Part shown: positions 32,475-41,425 of the stretch, piece after piece
Position numbering within the stretch: position 1 is the stretch's first letter
Layout of the letters: every line of letters begins with the position of its first letter
Assembly (NCBI GenBank): GCA_963778385.1
Contig: CAVZUA010000011.1
Location: forward strand, 124,001 to 188,000
Direction: 5' to 3'
Length of the DNA stretch: 64,000 bases
DNA from: DATARH01 sp963778385
GTDB taxonomy: Bacteria > Pseudomonadota > Alphaproteobacteria > ATCC43930 > CGMCC-115725
Translations under genes and position numbers: made by a program
The notes under the pieces: generated by a model
The model's input: the letters and a program-made list of their open reading frames with translations, nothing else
Told to the model about the DNA's origin: nothing
Databases searched by the model: none

Positions 32475-35123
32475 ATGAGCGGCTGGAGACGCGCTCTCGT
32501 CTTGGCCCTGGCGCCGTTGCTCGCCGTGGTGCTGTCGGTCGCGCTCCCGGCGCGCGCGGTGCTGGCGCAAGAAGACGCGCGATCGGTGCTGCTCGACAAG
32601 GCCAATTACTGGCGGCTCAAGGATCGGCCGGACCTCTCGGCCGAGGCGCTGAACAAGCTGCTCGAGATCAATCCCAACGACCCCGACGCGCTGTTTCAGT
32701 ACGGTGAGCTGTCGGTCCAGCAGAACAAGCCCGCGGATGCGCAGCGCTATCTGCAGAAATTGCAGAAGGTCGCGCCGAACGACCCGCACGTCGCGGATCT
32801 GCAGGCGGCGATCCGCGCAGGGAGGATCGGGCCGAGCGATCTGAACGAGGCGCGGCGGCTGGCGCAGGCCGGGCAGACCGACGAGGCGGTCAAGAAATAC
32901 CAGGAGATCTTCCGCGGGCCGCCGCCATCGGGCTATGGCATCGAATACTACATGACGCTCGCCGGCACGCCGCAGGGCTGGGACGAGGCACGGCAGGGCC
33001 TCGAACGGCTCGCCAAGGAACAGCCGAGCGATGCGAACGTCAAACTGTCGCTGGCGCAGCTCTACACCTATCGCGAGCCGTCGCGGGCGCAAGGCATCGC
33101 GATGCTGGCGGAGCTGAGCAAGAACCCGGTGGTCTCCGAAAAGGCGAAGACGGCGTGGAAGCAGGCGCTGACCTGGCTTGGCGGCGCCCCCGGCGCAAAG
33201 CAGGCGCTGGAGCAATACCTGGCGCAATTCCCGAACGACCAGGACGTCCAGCAACTGCTCGCTGACATCAAGAACCAGCCGACCGGCGGCGGCGAGCAGT
33301 CGCAGGCTTATATCGACCTCAAAAAAGGCAATATCGCCGCGGCGGAACGGCAATTTCTCGCCGATCTGAAAGCCAATCCCGATGATCCGCAGGCCTTGGC
33401 GGGACTTGGGTTGGTGCGCCTGCGGCAGCAGCGCTTCGCCGAGGCGCGCGACCTGCTGGGACGAGCCGAGAAGGCGGCGCCCGAGCAGAAAAAAGACATC
33501 GAGCCGGCCTATGACAGCGCGATGTTCTGGAGCCGCGTCAACGAGGCCAAAAGTCTGGCGGCACGGCGGAACTACGCCGGCGCGCGCGCCATCCTCAACC
33601 CCTTGCTGGCGCATCCGCGCGCCGATCAATGGGGGGCGCTGCTGGTGCTCGGGGATATCGAGACCAAGTCGGGCCAAGCCGCGGCGGCGGAGGCAACCTA
33701 CCGCCAAGTGCTGCGCCTGCGTCCCGGCAATCCGGATGCGACGCTGGGGCTGGCGAACGCGTTGCGGCGGCAGAACAAAACCGCCGAACTGGCGCAGCTG
33801 ACAAGCCGGATGAGCCCGGCCGAACGCGCCCGTTTCGAGCGGGCGAACGCATCGGGCGGCGGCGGCGAGGCAGAAAAGCTGCGCAACGAGGCCAAGGCCG
33901 CGTCGGCGAACGGGGACAATGCGACCGCGACCGCAAAATTCCAGGCGGCGATCACGGCCGATCCGAAAGACCCGTGGATCCGGCTCGACTACGCGCGCTT
34001 CCTGGCCGGGCAGGGCAACCTGCCGCAGGCTTTCGCGACGGTAAACCCGCAAGCCTCGGGCAACAGTCCGACCAGCATCCTTGTCGCGTCGATGTTCGAT
34101 GCGCAGCAGGATCGCTGGATCCAGGCGCTCGACCGTATCGACAGCATTCCGCCGGCGCAGTGCACCCAGGACATCAACGCCTTCCGCGACCGGATCTATG
34201 TTCGCGCCACGCTGGACCGGGCGAAGCAGATGGCGTCGCAGGGCGACACCGCCGGCGCGAAGGCGCTGCTAATCAAGCTCTACAACGACCCGAGCACCGG
34301 CACCGACGAAAAGCGCCAGGTGCCTTTTGTCGTGATGAAAGACCTCAACGATACGCCGACCGCGATCCAGATGACGCGTGATGCCTATGCCCGCGGCGGG
34401 CGGTTTTCAACCAAGGCCGGCGCCGATTATGTGATGATCCTGCTGCTGGCCGGCGGCCATGACGACGAGGCCGCGGCGGTGATGGCGCAGCTCAACGCCA
34501 GCGGCCGCATCACGGCTCAGAACCGCGAGGACTTCAACTCGCCCAGGATCATGCTGGCGATCAAGCAGGCCGACAAACTCAAGGACAGGCACGATTACGC
34601 CGGCGCTTGGGACCAGATTTCGCAGCCGCTCGCCGACAATCCGGACAGCGCCGACCTGTTGCTCTGCGCCGGCCGCATCTATGCGGCGAGCGGTCGCTCA
34701 AAAGAGGCGATGGAGTATTTTGACAAAGCCTATCAGCAGGATTCGAGTAATATCGATGTGCTTCGGGGGGTGATCGCGGGCGCGATCGCCGCCCATGAGT
34801 ACGGGCAGGCATCGGACTATCTCGCGAAGGCCATGGAAGTCGATCCGCAAAACCCCTGGCTTTTCTACCTGAAGGCGCAAATCGCCCAGGCACGCGGGCA
34901 TAATGGCGAAGCAGTCGAGGCGCTGCGCCAAGCGAGGGCGTTGAACCTGCAAAAGGGTGGACCGGACTCGGTGGTGCCGGGCGCGCCGACATCGGCCGCC
35001 ACGGCTCCGGGCGGTCCCCCGGGCGGCTCCACGGGCGGCTCGACCACGGCGCCGCCGCCGGCCAATCCGTTCCGCCGATCGCAGTCCACTCTCCCGACAC
35101 AGACAAACGGGGCGCGGTCATGA
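32475..35123 (+). CDS. bcsC: TPR half of a split BcsC
   Basis: An 882-residue exported protein. After a signal peptide (RRALVLALAPLLAVVLSVAL) come many tetratricopeptide repeats for nearly the whole length, for example NPNDPDALFQYGELSVQQNK and PDDPQALAGLGLVRLRQQRF, ending in a Gly/Pro/Ser-rich tail. In usual BcsC these periplasmic repeats are joined to an outer-membrane barrel; here the barrel is a separate gene starting in the final ATGA. ATG 32475 follows GGGAGGCGGGGAG. The TPR scaffold should guide cellulose across the periplasm. Confidence 0.85.
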   Translation: MSGWRRALVLALAPLLAVVLSVALPARAVLAQEDARSVLLDKANYWRLKDRPDLSAEALNKLLEINPNDPDALFQYGELSVQQNKPADAQRYLQKLQKVAPNDPHVADLQAAIRAGRIGPSDLNEARRLAQAGQTDEAVKKYQEIFRGPPPSGYGIEYYMTLAGTPQGWDEARQGLERLAKEQPSDANVKLSLAQLYTYREPSRAQGIAMLAELSKNPVVSEKAKTAWKQALTWLGGAPGAKQALEQYLAQFPNDQDVQQLLADIKNQPTGGGEQSQAYIDLKKGNIAAAERQFLADLKANPDDPQALAGLGLVRLRQQRFAEARDLLGRAEKAAPEQKKDIEPAYDSAMFWSRVNEAKSLAARRNYAGARAILNPLLAHPRADQWGALLVLGDIETKSGQAAAAEATYRQVLRLRPGNPDATLGLANALRRQNKTAELAQLTSRMSPAERARFERANASGGGGEAEKLRNEAKAASANGDNATATAKFQAAITADPKDPWIRLDYARFLAGQGNLPQAFATVNPQASGNSPTSILVASMFDAQQDRWIQALDRIDSIPPAQCTQDINAFRDRIYVRATLDRAKQMASQGDTAGAKALLIKLYNDPSTGTDEKRQVPFVVMKDLNDTPTAIQMTRDAYARGGRFSTKAGADYVMILLLAGGHDDEAAAVMAQLNASGRITAQNREDFNSPRIMLAIKQADKLKDRHDYAGAWDQISQPLADNPDSADLLLCAGRIYAASGRSKEAMEYFDKAYQQDSSNIDVLRGVIAGAIAAHEYGQASDYLAKAMEVDPQNPWLFYLKAQIAQARGHNGEAVEALRQARALNLQKGGPDSVVPGAPTSAATAPGGPPGGSTGGSTTAPPPANPFRRSQSTLPTQTNGARS

Positions 35124-37138
35124 GGCGGGTAGCGGCGCGTTCGGTGGCGGTCGGGCTGCTGCTCTCGGTGGGGATGCCGGCGGGAGGCGCGCTGGCCGCT
35201 GATCCCGGCGAGCAGATCCTGCTCCAACGGGCGAATTTCTGGCGGACGCAGCACCGCCCCGACCTTGCCGGCGACATCCTGGGCAAGATCCTGGCGACCA
35301 ACCCGAGCCAGCCCGACGCGCTGTATCAGCGCGGCCAACTGGCGCTGGAGCAGGGGGATCACGGCGGCGCCGAGCAATATTTCGACCGCCTGCGGACGTT
35401 GGCGTCGGCCGATGGGCACGCCGCGGAACTGCTCGCGCTGTCGCAGCCTTCGCCTGTCGCGGCACCGGCGACAAAGACCGTCACCGCGACGACCGAAGCC
35501 GCGAAACCTGTGCCGCCGGTATCGCAGCCCGCCCCGGCGACCGCGAGTGCGCTGCCGGCCGGCGATCCCGCCCCGCCGACGATGCCGGCAAAGGTCGTGA
35601 CCGCGGCCCTCTCGACGCCGATGGCTACCGGATCGGCCGACAGCGACGATCTGATCGCCGCGCCGGCCAGCAGCCGCCCGGCCGCGCCGCCGCAGCCCGT
35701 CGTTGCAGCAGCTCCCGTCGCGGCGACCCGGACGCAACTGGCGTCGCTGCCGCCAGTGACCATGTCCGATGGCGACGTGGTCCTCCCGAGTTCCGCCGAT
35801 ACCGGCAAGACGGCACGTTCGGTGCAGGTCGCGCAGGTGGAGTTGCAGCCGCCGCCGCCGGTCAACGGGTATCAGCCGCTCGGCACGCTGCGGCCGTATT
35901 CGCCGAGCGATACGCTCGAAACCTATATCGAGCGCGACCTCGAAAACCTCGAGATGCAAGCCAACCCGACGCTGATCGCCGGATTGGGCTATCGGACGCA
36001 TAGCGGGACCGAGGGCACCGGCCGGCTGGACGAATTCGGCGGGACCGCGCAGCTCAGCTTCTCGCCGTGGTACACCGGCACGGCCAGCATTGCAGTGACG
36101 CCGGTCTATCTCGACGCCGGCACGCCGGCTAACGGCAACCTGGTGAATTTCGGCGCCAACCCGATCCGCATCGTCAACGGCATCGCGGCGGCCAACGCGC
36201 GAGACCAGAACGCGTTCGGCGTCGGGTTGCTCGGCACCTATACCTACGGCGACGTCACCGGACAGCTCGGCAGCACGCCGCTCGGCTTTCCGGTCGTCAA
36301 TCTTATCGGCGACGTGGCCTATTCGCCGAAATTCCTCAACGGCAACATGACCGTGCGTTTCGAGGGCTTCCGCCAGCCGGTCACCGACAGCGTGCTGTCC
36401 TATTCGGGCACCCATGCCAGCCTGGCGACCGCGAATCCATTTGTCGGCGGTGCATTCGGCAACAACACGCTGTGGGGCGGCGTCGTCAAAACCGGCCCGC
36501 GGGTCACGGCCTTTTATGACGACCAGATGTACGGTGCTTACGGCGGGGTCGGCTATTCGTGGCTGACCGGCACCAACGTCGCCAGCAATGCCGAGCTCGA
36601 TGCATTGCTCGGCGCCTATTTCCGCCCATGGAAAACCGAGTACTGGACGTTGCGGGTCGGCGTGTCGGCGTTCTATGCCGGTTACGACAAAAACCTTGGC
36701 GGCTACACCTGGGGGCAGGGGGGATATTTCAGCCCGCAGGATTTTGAGGGGATAGGCTTTCCGCTGGAGCTCACCGGCTCCTATGGTCAGTGGAGCTATC
36801 TGCTCGCCCCGACGCTCGGCACTCAGCACTTCAACTCCCATTCCAGCCCGGTCTTTCCGATCACCCCGGCGGCGCAGCTGACGATGCAAGCTTTGGCACC
36901 GAACTTTGCGTTCAACACCGGGCAGCACGGCGGATGGGGTTTTGGCTTCAATATCAAAGGCCAGGTGGAGTACGCCGTCGACAAGACCTTGTCGTTCGGT
37001 GTCGCCGCCAGCGCCAACAACAGCAACAGTTATGATGAAGGCATCGTCCAGGTTTACCTGCGCAAGACGTTCGACTGGTTCGCGCCGGTCGCGTCCAAGA
37101 ACGACCCGGTATCGATCGCGGCGCGCGACCATCTGTAA
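35120..37138 (+). CDS. Outer-membrane barrel half of a split BcsC
   Basis: A 672-residue exported protein with its own signal peptide (to about GGALAADP). Residues 30-115 are a TPR module clearly homologous to the start of the preceding protein: ANFWRTQHRPDLAGDILGKI here, ANYWRLKDRPDLSAEALNKL there. An Ala/Pro linker follows to about 240. From LGTLRPYSPSDTLETYIERD to the end is the BCSC_C beta-barrel, with alternating strands and aromatic girdles. It should be the export pore for cellulose. Start overlaps the upstream stop by ATGA, so dosage is coupled. Confidence 0.85.
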   Translation: MRRVAARSVAVGLLLSVGMPAGGALAADPGEQILLQRANFWRTQHRPDLAGDILGKILATNPSQPDALYQRGQLALEQGDHGGAEQYFDRLRTLASADGHAAELLALSQPSPVAAPATKTVTATTEAAKPVPPVSQPAPATASALPAGDPAPPTMPAKVVTAALSTPMATGSADSDDLIAAPASSRPAAPPQPVVAAAPVAATRTQLASLPPVTMSDGDVVLPSSADTGKTARSVQVAQVELQPPPPVNGYQPLGTLRPYSPSDTLETYIERDLENLEMQANPTLIAGLGYRTHSGTEGTGRLDEFGGTAQLSFSPWYTGTASIAVTPVYLDAGTPANGNLVNFGANPIRIVNGIAAANARDQNAFGVGLLGTYTYGDVTGQLGSTPLGFPVVNLIGDVAYSPKFLNGNMTVRFEGFRQPVTDSVLSYSGTHASLATANPFVGGAFGNNTLWGGVVKTGPRVTAFYDDQMYGAYGGVGYSWLTGTNVASNAELDALLGAYFRPWKTEYWTLRVGVSAFYAGYDKNLGGYTWGQGGYFSPQDFEGIGFPLELTGSYGQWSYLLAPTLGTQHFNSHSSPVFPITPAAQLTMQALAPNFAFNTGQHGGWGFGFNIKGQVEYAVDKTLSFGVAASANNSNSYDEGIVQVYLRKTFDWFAPVASKNDPVSIAARDHL

Positions 37139-37146
37139 GACGTGGA

Positions 37147-37175
37147 AACCGGCGACCGCTTGAGCGGCGCCGGTT
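37147..37175 (+). terminator. GC-rich hairpin after the barrel gene
   Basis: AACCGGCGACCGCT and AGCGGCGCCGGTT pair with a two-base loop and one bulged A. A T-run is lacking, so it is at best a weak or Rho-assisted terminator, or an mRNA-stabilising hairpin that could lower expression of downstream genes. Confidence 0.4.
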
Positions 37176-37556
37176 CCGCGGCAATTCCATAAAATAAAGT
37201 TAATAAAACAGCGGACGATTGCCTCGCCGCCCGCAATCAACGTATATATCAAATGCGCATCAACCTTGCGCTGTTTTGTAATGATCGCCTGAACATCACA
37301 AGTTTTAGCAAAGCGAAGATGGTTGATCGTAAGTAGAACGAGGATTTTTGATTTCCGTCCGAGCATAAAAGGAGATGTAAGCGACTGAGCTTTGGTTCGG
37401 TACGCGGCGGTCCCCGGCGAACCATTTTCTGTAAAGTCCGAGTGATATCAGCGGCCGCAATTCAATGAACGGACCGCCGCCGACGCTCCGCAGGCAAGAG
37501 CCGGGGCCGGTGGCCTTCGCTTTGCAATCCAGCGGGATAGTGGCTACGGAGGGACG
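37176..37556 (+). other. AT-rich intergenic leader before the SGNH genes
   Basis: About 380 bases without a gene, the longest gap in the locus. The first half is distinctly AT-rich (around TAAAATAAAGTTAATAAAAC), and the second half contains GGTTCG and CGAACC inverted around a GC-rich loop (about 37395-37424). It probably holds an internal promoter for the acetylation genes. No convincing -35/-10 pair was identified. Confidence 0.4.
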
Positions 37557-38216
37557 ATGGGTGGCGCGTTAGCAGGTCTGGTGATCCTCGTCATCGGCGA
37601 CAGCCACATGTCGCACATGCTGACGAACTTGCATAACCAGCTCGAAAATGACGGCGCCGCCGTCCATTCCTACTTCATGTGCGGGGCGACGGCGGGCGAT
37701 TGGGTCTATCCCTCGCAGGTCGCGTCATGGGCGGGATGCGTCAAGGGCGAGCATCACGAGCGTGATCCCGTGGTTCTCGACAACCAGAAGCTGACCCCGA
37801 CCTATTCGGTAATAAAGCTCATCGGCCAGTATCACCCCAATCTGGTCGTCGTCCAATCGGGCGACGCGATGGTCAATTCGGCTCAGTTCGATCGCGCCTG
37901 GCTTGTCGACCAGGTGCATGCGCTGACCGGCAAGATCGCGGCGGCAAATGTCGCTTGCGATTGGGTCGGACCGATTTGGGGGCAAGACAAGCCGCCCCAC
38001 AATAAGACCGAAGCCGAGACAAAGGAGCTGGCGCAGCTTCTCGCGACCACCGTCTCCCCATGCCGCTATATCAACTCGACCGCCTTTGCCCGTCCCGGCG
38101 AATGGCCGACGGTCGATGGATCGCATCTGACGCCTGACGGCTACCGTAAATGGTCGGCGCATATCGCCGATGCGGTCGTGCGACTAAAGAGTCCTGGACT
38201 GGCGAGCTCGCGCTAA
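37557..38216 (+). CDS. SGNH-hydrolase-like protein, paralogue 1 of 4
   Basis: A 219-residue protein with GDSHM at the very N-terminus (nucleophile S16) and DGSH near the C-terminus (D187, H190), so the catalytic triad of the SGNH/GDSL fold is complete. The GxND block is reduced to SGDAM. The hydrophobic start (ALAGLVILVIG) is the first beta-strand of the fold, so no cleavable signal peptide is evident. Its place, after bcsC and before algF-like, equals that of wssF in the Pseudomonas acetylated-cellulose operon. A role as acetyl transferase or esterase is inferred. GGAGG precedes ATG 37557. Confidence 0.72.
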   Translation: MGGALAGLVILVIGDSHMSHMLTNLHNQLENDGAAVHSYFMCGATAGDWVYPSQVASWAGCVKGEHHERDPVVLDNQKLTPTYSVIKLIGQYHPNLVVVQSGDAMVNSAQFDRAWLVDQVHALTGKIAAANVACDWVGPIWGQDKPPHNKTEAETKELAQLLATTVSPCRYINSTAFARPGEWPTVDGSHLTPDGYRKWSAHIADAVVRLKSPGLASSR

Positions 38217-38258
38217 GGCTCAGTCGGCAACTGCATCGGTTCGCCGTAGAGGGGGCAA

Positions 38259-38918
38259 ATGAGCGGGGCGTTGGCCGGACTTGTGATTCTGGTGCTGGGC
38301 GACAGCCATATGGCGGGGCCGAGCTATCTGATCTCATCCTTGCATGAAGCGCTGCAGGCGCAAGGCGCGACCGTGAACAGCTACGGCATGTGCGGTGCCA
38401 GCGCCGCGGCGTGGCTCTACAAGACCACCGTGTCCTGCGGCCGCGCCGAGCGCCACGGCACGTCGGCCACCCAGGCCAATTCCGGAAAACAGGAATATAC
38501 CTGGCAGATCAACGATCTTCTGAACGAGCTCCACCCCAATCTGGTGATCGTCGAGGCGGCCGACGCGATCGGCGGATACGGCTCGCCGGAACTGCCGAAA
38601 GGGTGGATCTATGACCAAGTGCATGCCCTGACGACCAAGATCGCGTCGGCGAACGCTGCCTGCGTCTGGGTCGGCCCGGTCTACGGCGACGTCAACTCGT
38701 CCTACCACAAGGCCGACGACCGGGTGCGCGAGCTGTCGCAATTCCTGTCGCAGTCGGTCGCGCCGTGCGCCTACATAGACTCGCTGAAATTCGTCAGCAA
38801 CCCGCGGCAATGGCCGACCACCGACGGCCAGCATCTGACCTCGTCGGGCTATCGCGCCTGGGGGACGGCGATCGCCAATGCGGTCGTCAATCTGAAAGCG
38901 CAAAACCAGCTGCGGTAG
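38259..38918 (+). CDS. SGNH-hydrolase-like protein, paralogue 2 of 4
   Basis: A 219-residue tandem paralogue. GDSHM gives S16, and DGQH gives D189 and H192. The third block reads EAADAI, so the glycine found in copies 1 and 4 is replaced by alanine; that glycine normally helps form the oxyanion hole. The sequence YGMCGASA is shared with copy 3, and these two copies are closest to each other. It starts 42 bases after copy 1 with AGGGGG as ribosome site. No signal peptide is evident. Confidence 0.72.
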   Translation: MSGALAGLVILVLGDSHMAGPSYLISSLHEALQAQGATVNSYGMCGASAAAWLYKTTVSCGRAERHGTSATQANSGKQEYTWQINDLLNELHPNLVIVEAADAIGGYGSPELPKGWIYDQVHALTTKIASANAACVWVGPVYGDVNSSYHKADDRVRELSQFLSQSVAPCAYIDSLKFVSNPRQWPTTDGQHLTSSGYRAWGTAIANAVVNLKAQNQLR

Positions 38919-38974
38919 CGCGTGAACGGGCGCGGTAAATGGCCGCGCGCCGGTCGTGGATCGTCGCCCAACAA

Positions 38975-39008
38975 CCGGTTCCGCCCTCGCACGTGGGGGA
39001 GGAACCGG
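38975..39008. terminator. Hairpin between SGNH copies 2 and 3
   Basis: CCGGTTCC (38975-38982) and GGAACCGG (39001-39008) form an 8-base stem around an 18-base GC-rich loop. No T-run follows. It may be a partial terminator or a processing/stability hairpin in the 249-base gap. Confidence 0.4.
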
Positions 39009-39167
39009 GCCGGACTCGAATTAGTGTGTTCTTCACCATCAATTCGCTGGCGTAGCTCAACGAAACAGTCGCTCCGGAAGAATTGAGAAAGAAATCATGC
39101 TTACGATCCCCGCATTGATCTGCCGACATGCGAATGTCGGGCGGGTTAAGGTAAATGGAGTTTAACG

Positions 39168-39824
39168 ATGAACATGATGCTCGCGGGTTTGACGATCCTG
39201 GTTCTTGGCGACAGCCATATGGCAGGCCACGATTACCTGCTGTCGTCGTTGCATGACGCGCTCGAAAATCAGGGTGCGAATGTCCACTCCTACGGCATGT
39301 GCGGCGCGAGCGCGGAGGCCTGGCTGCAGAAGACCACCGTCTCCTGCGGTAAGGGCGAGCGCCATGAGAAGGCCACGGCGATCACGGAAATGGGGAAGCA
39401 GGATTATACCTGGCAGATCAGCGAGCTGCTGGCGAAGCACCACCCCAATCTGGTGATCGTCGAGGCGGCCGACGCGATGGGCGGCTACAGCTCGCCGCAA
39501 CTGCCAAAAGCGTGGATTTACGACCAGACCCATGCGCTGGCCAGCCGCATCGCGGCGTCGGGGGCATCGTGCGTCTGGGTCGGCCCGGTCTACGGCAATG
39601 TCAACTCGCCATACCACAAGGCGGACGACCGGGTGCGCGAGCTGTCGCAGTTCCTCTCGCAGTCGGTCGCGCCGTGCCGCTATGTCGACTCGCTGCATTT
39701 CGAGCCGAACCCGGCCTGGCCGACCACTGACGGCCAGCATCTGACGACTGCCGGCTATAAAACCTGGGGCCAGAACATCGCCAACACCGTGGTCCAGCTC
39801 AAGGGGCAGTTCGCCTCGCGATAG
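39168..39824 (+). CDS. SGNH-hydrolase-like protein, paralogue 3 of 4
   Basis: A 218-residue tandem paralogue very similar to copy 2, especially around QFLSQSVAPC and VGPVYG. Catalytic candidates are S16 in GDSHM, and D188 and H191 in DGQH; block III is EAADAM. The start at ATG 39168 follows GGAG at 7 bases. It is separated from its neighbours by gaps of 249 and 233 bases, so it may have its own promoter. The function is inferred only from the locus. Confidence 0.72.
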   Translation: MNMMLAGLTILVLGDSHMAGHDYLLSSLHDALENQGANVHSYGMCGASAEAWLQKTTVSCGKGERHEKATAITEMGKQDYTWQISELLAKHHPNLVIVEAADAMGGYSSPQLPKAWIYDQTHALASRIAASGASCVWVGPVYGNVNSPYHKADDRVRELSQFLSQSVAPCRYVDSLHFEPNPAWPTTDGQHLTTAGYKTWGQNIANTVVQLKGQFASR

Positions 39825-40066
39825 GGTCTGACACTCGCGAGCGTTGGCGCGCGGTGGGGCTGCCGTCCCAGCGCGCGCTGCCGCGCGTGCTCTGATCATC
39901 GCCACCGGCGCAAGTGTTTGAGAATTTCCGGTTGGCTATTTCACACCACGGAAAACTTCCGGTGTTAACCATGGGTTAGTCAGGCACGCTTACTTTACCG
40001 CTGCTCGGGATTACGGTACCTCAGCGCCGTCCGGCGCGGCGCGAAATTTCAGGAGTATTGCCGATT

Positions 40067-40730
40067 ATGAATTCGGTTCTGGCAGGGCTGACGATCCTGG
40101 TCCTCGGCGACAGCCACATGGTGACCAGCGGCTATCTGATCTCGACGTTGCACGACAGTCTGCTGGAGCAAGGCGCTGCGGTCGACAGCTACGGGATGTG
40201 CGGCGCCAATGCCGGCGACTGGGTCTACCCGTCGACGGTGTCGTGCGGCAAGGCACAACGGCTCGGCAAGGCGGCGCCGGAAATCGACCGCAAGGCCGGT
40301 ACGCCGACCTACCAGGTCGACGCCCTGATCGCCAAGACGCACCCCAACCTGATCGTTATCGAAATGGGCGACACGATGGCCGGCTACGGCCAGAAGGATT
40401 TCCCGCAGGCCTGGATCTATCAGCAAGTCCACGCGCTGACCGGACGGATCGCCGCGCAGAACGTCCCTTGCGTGTGGGTCGGCCCGCCCTGGGGTAGCGA
40501 GGGCTCGTCGTACCATAAGACGTTCGACCGGGTGAAACAGATGTCGGAGTTTCTCTCGACCGCGGTTGCGCCATGCCGCTTTATCGAACTCGACGCAGTT
40601 CACCAAGCCCGGTGAATGGCCGACGATCGACGGTCAGCACCTGACCAGCACCGGTTACCGGGCGTGGGCCGCCGATATCGCCAAGTCGCTCGATCAGGTC
40701 GCGCCGCAACTCGCTGCCAAGCGCCAATGA
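40067..40730 (+). pseudogene. SGNH-hydrolase-like paralogue 4, interrupted by a one-base insertion
   Basis: The frame runs from ATG 40067 (AGGAG 11 bases ahead) with S16 in GDSHM and block III EMGDTM, but stops at 40613-40615 before the catalytic DxxH. Removing one base near 40586 restores 220 residues ending in IDGQHLTSTGYRAWAADIA, matching the other copies. The site reads GAACTCG where copies 2 and 3 have GACTCG for Asp-Ser. The restored stop overlaps the algF-like start by ATGA, as expected for an intact operon. The insertion may be a real recent mutation or a sequencing error. Confidence 0.75.
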
Positions 40731-41419
40731 GTACCACGACTTCCGTGCGCCTTGCGGGCGGTCTCGCGCTCGCCGCTTTTACCGCCGGTGCGGCGATGGC
40801 GGCGGACGGGCGGCTTTACCCGAGCGGCCCGCCGGGCGGCGTCGCCTATCTGCGCTTTGTCAACCTGGCGCCGCATGAAGTGACTATCACCTCGCCGGCG
40901 GCGAAGATCGCGATCCCGGCCGATGCGGCCCAACGCATCGGACAGTTCGATCCGGTGCCACCGAATACCGCACTTACCGGCACGGCCCAATTCGGCGCCG
41001 CGACACAGCCGATCAACGTCACGCTCGCGCCCAACGAATTCGCCACCGTCGCGGTGGTCGGCGAAGGGGCGGACGGTATCGCGGTCGCCGTGTTCCGCGA
41101 GACGCCGAGCGATTTCAACGCCCTCAAAGCATCGCTCGGGGTGTTCAACGCCGACAAGGCCTGCGCCAAGGCGGAGCTGGTCGCCGGCGACGCGCATCAG
41201 TCGGTGATCCCCGACGTCGCGCCGGGCGCCGTCGCGCGCCGGCTGGTCAACCCGGTCAACGCGGCGCTCGGCGTCGCCTGCGGCGACCCGGCGCAAGCTG
41301 CGGCGGCAAAGCTCGGCCAGCTCAACGCCGGCGACCGATACAGCATCTTTGTGGTCGCCAGCAAGTCGGGCCGCGACGTGATCGCCGGCCGCGACGAACA
41401 GGCGCCGTTGCGACCCTAG
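40727..41419 (+). CDS. AlgF/WssG-like periplasmic O-acetylation protein
   Basis: A 230-residue exported protein. A signal peptide (about 25 residues, ending GAAMAADG) is followed by LYPSGPPGGVAYLRFVNLAP, which matches the start of mature AlgF (LYGP..P.G..FVR..N). AlgF takes part in alginate acetylation in the periplasm, possibly carrying or positioning acetyl groups; WssG is the counterpart for cellulose. ATG 40727 overlaps the restored end of SGNH copy 4. A longer frame exists upstream but covers that gene. Confidence 0.75.
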   Translation: MSTTTSVRLAGGLALAAFTAGAAMAADGRLYPSGPPGGVAYLRFVNLAPHEVTITSPAAKIAIPADAAQRIGQFDPVPPNTALTGTAQFGAATQPINVTLAPNEFATVAVVGEGADGIAVAVFRETPSDFNALKASLGVFNADKACAKAELVAGDAHQSVIPDVAPGAVARRLVNPVNAALGVACGDPAQAAAAKLGQLNAGDRYSIFVVASKSGRDVIAGRDEQAPLRP

Positions 41420-41425
41420 CCGCCC

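Noticed and set aside
32475..37138. The idea that bcsC was split by a frameshift
   Set aside because: The second gene has its own signal peptide, an ATGA-coupled start and a duplicated TPR module, so removing a base would not recreate an ordinary BcsC.
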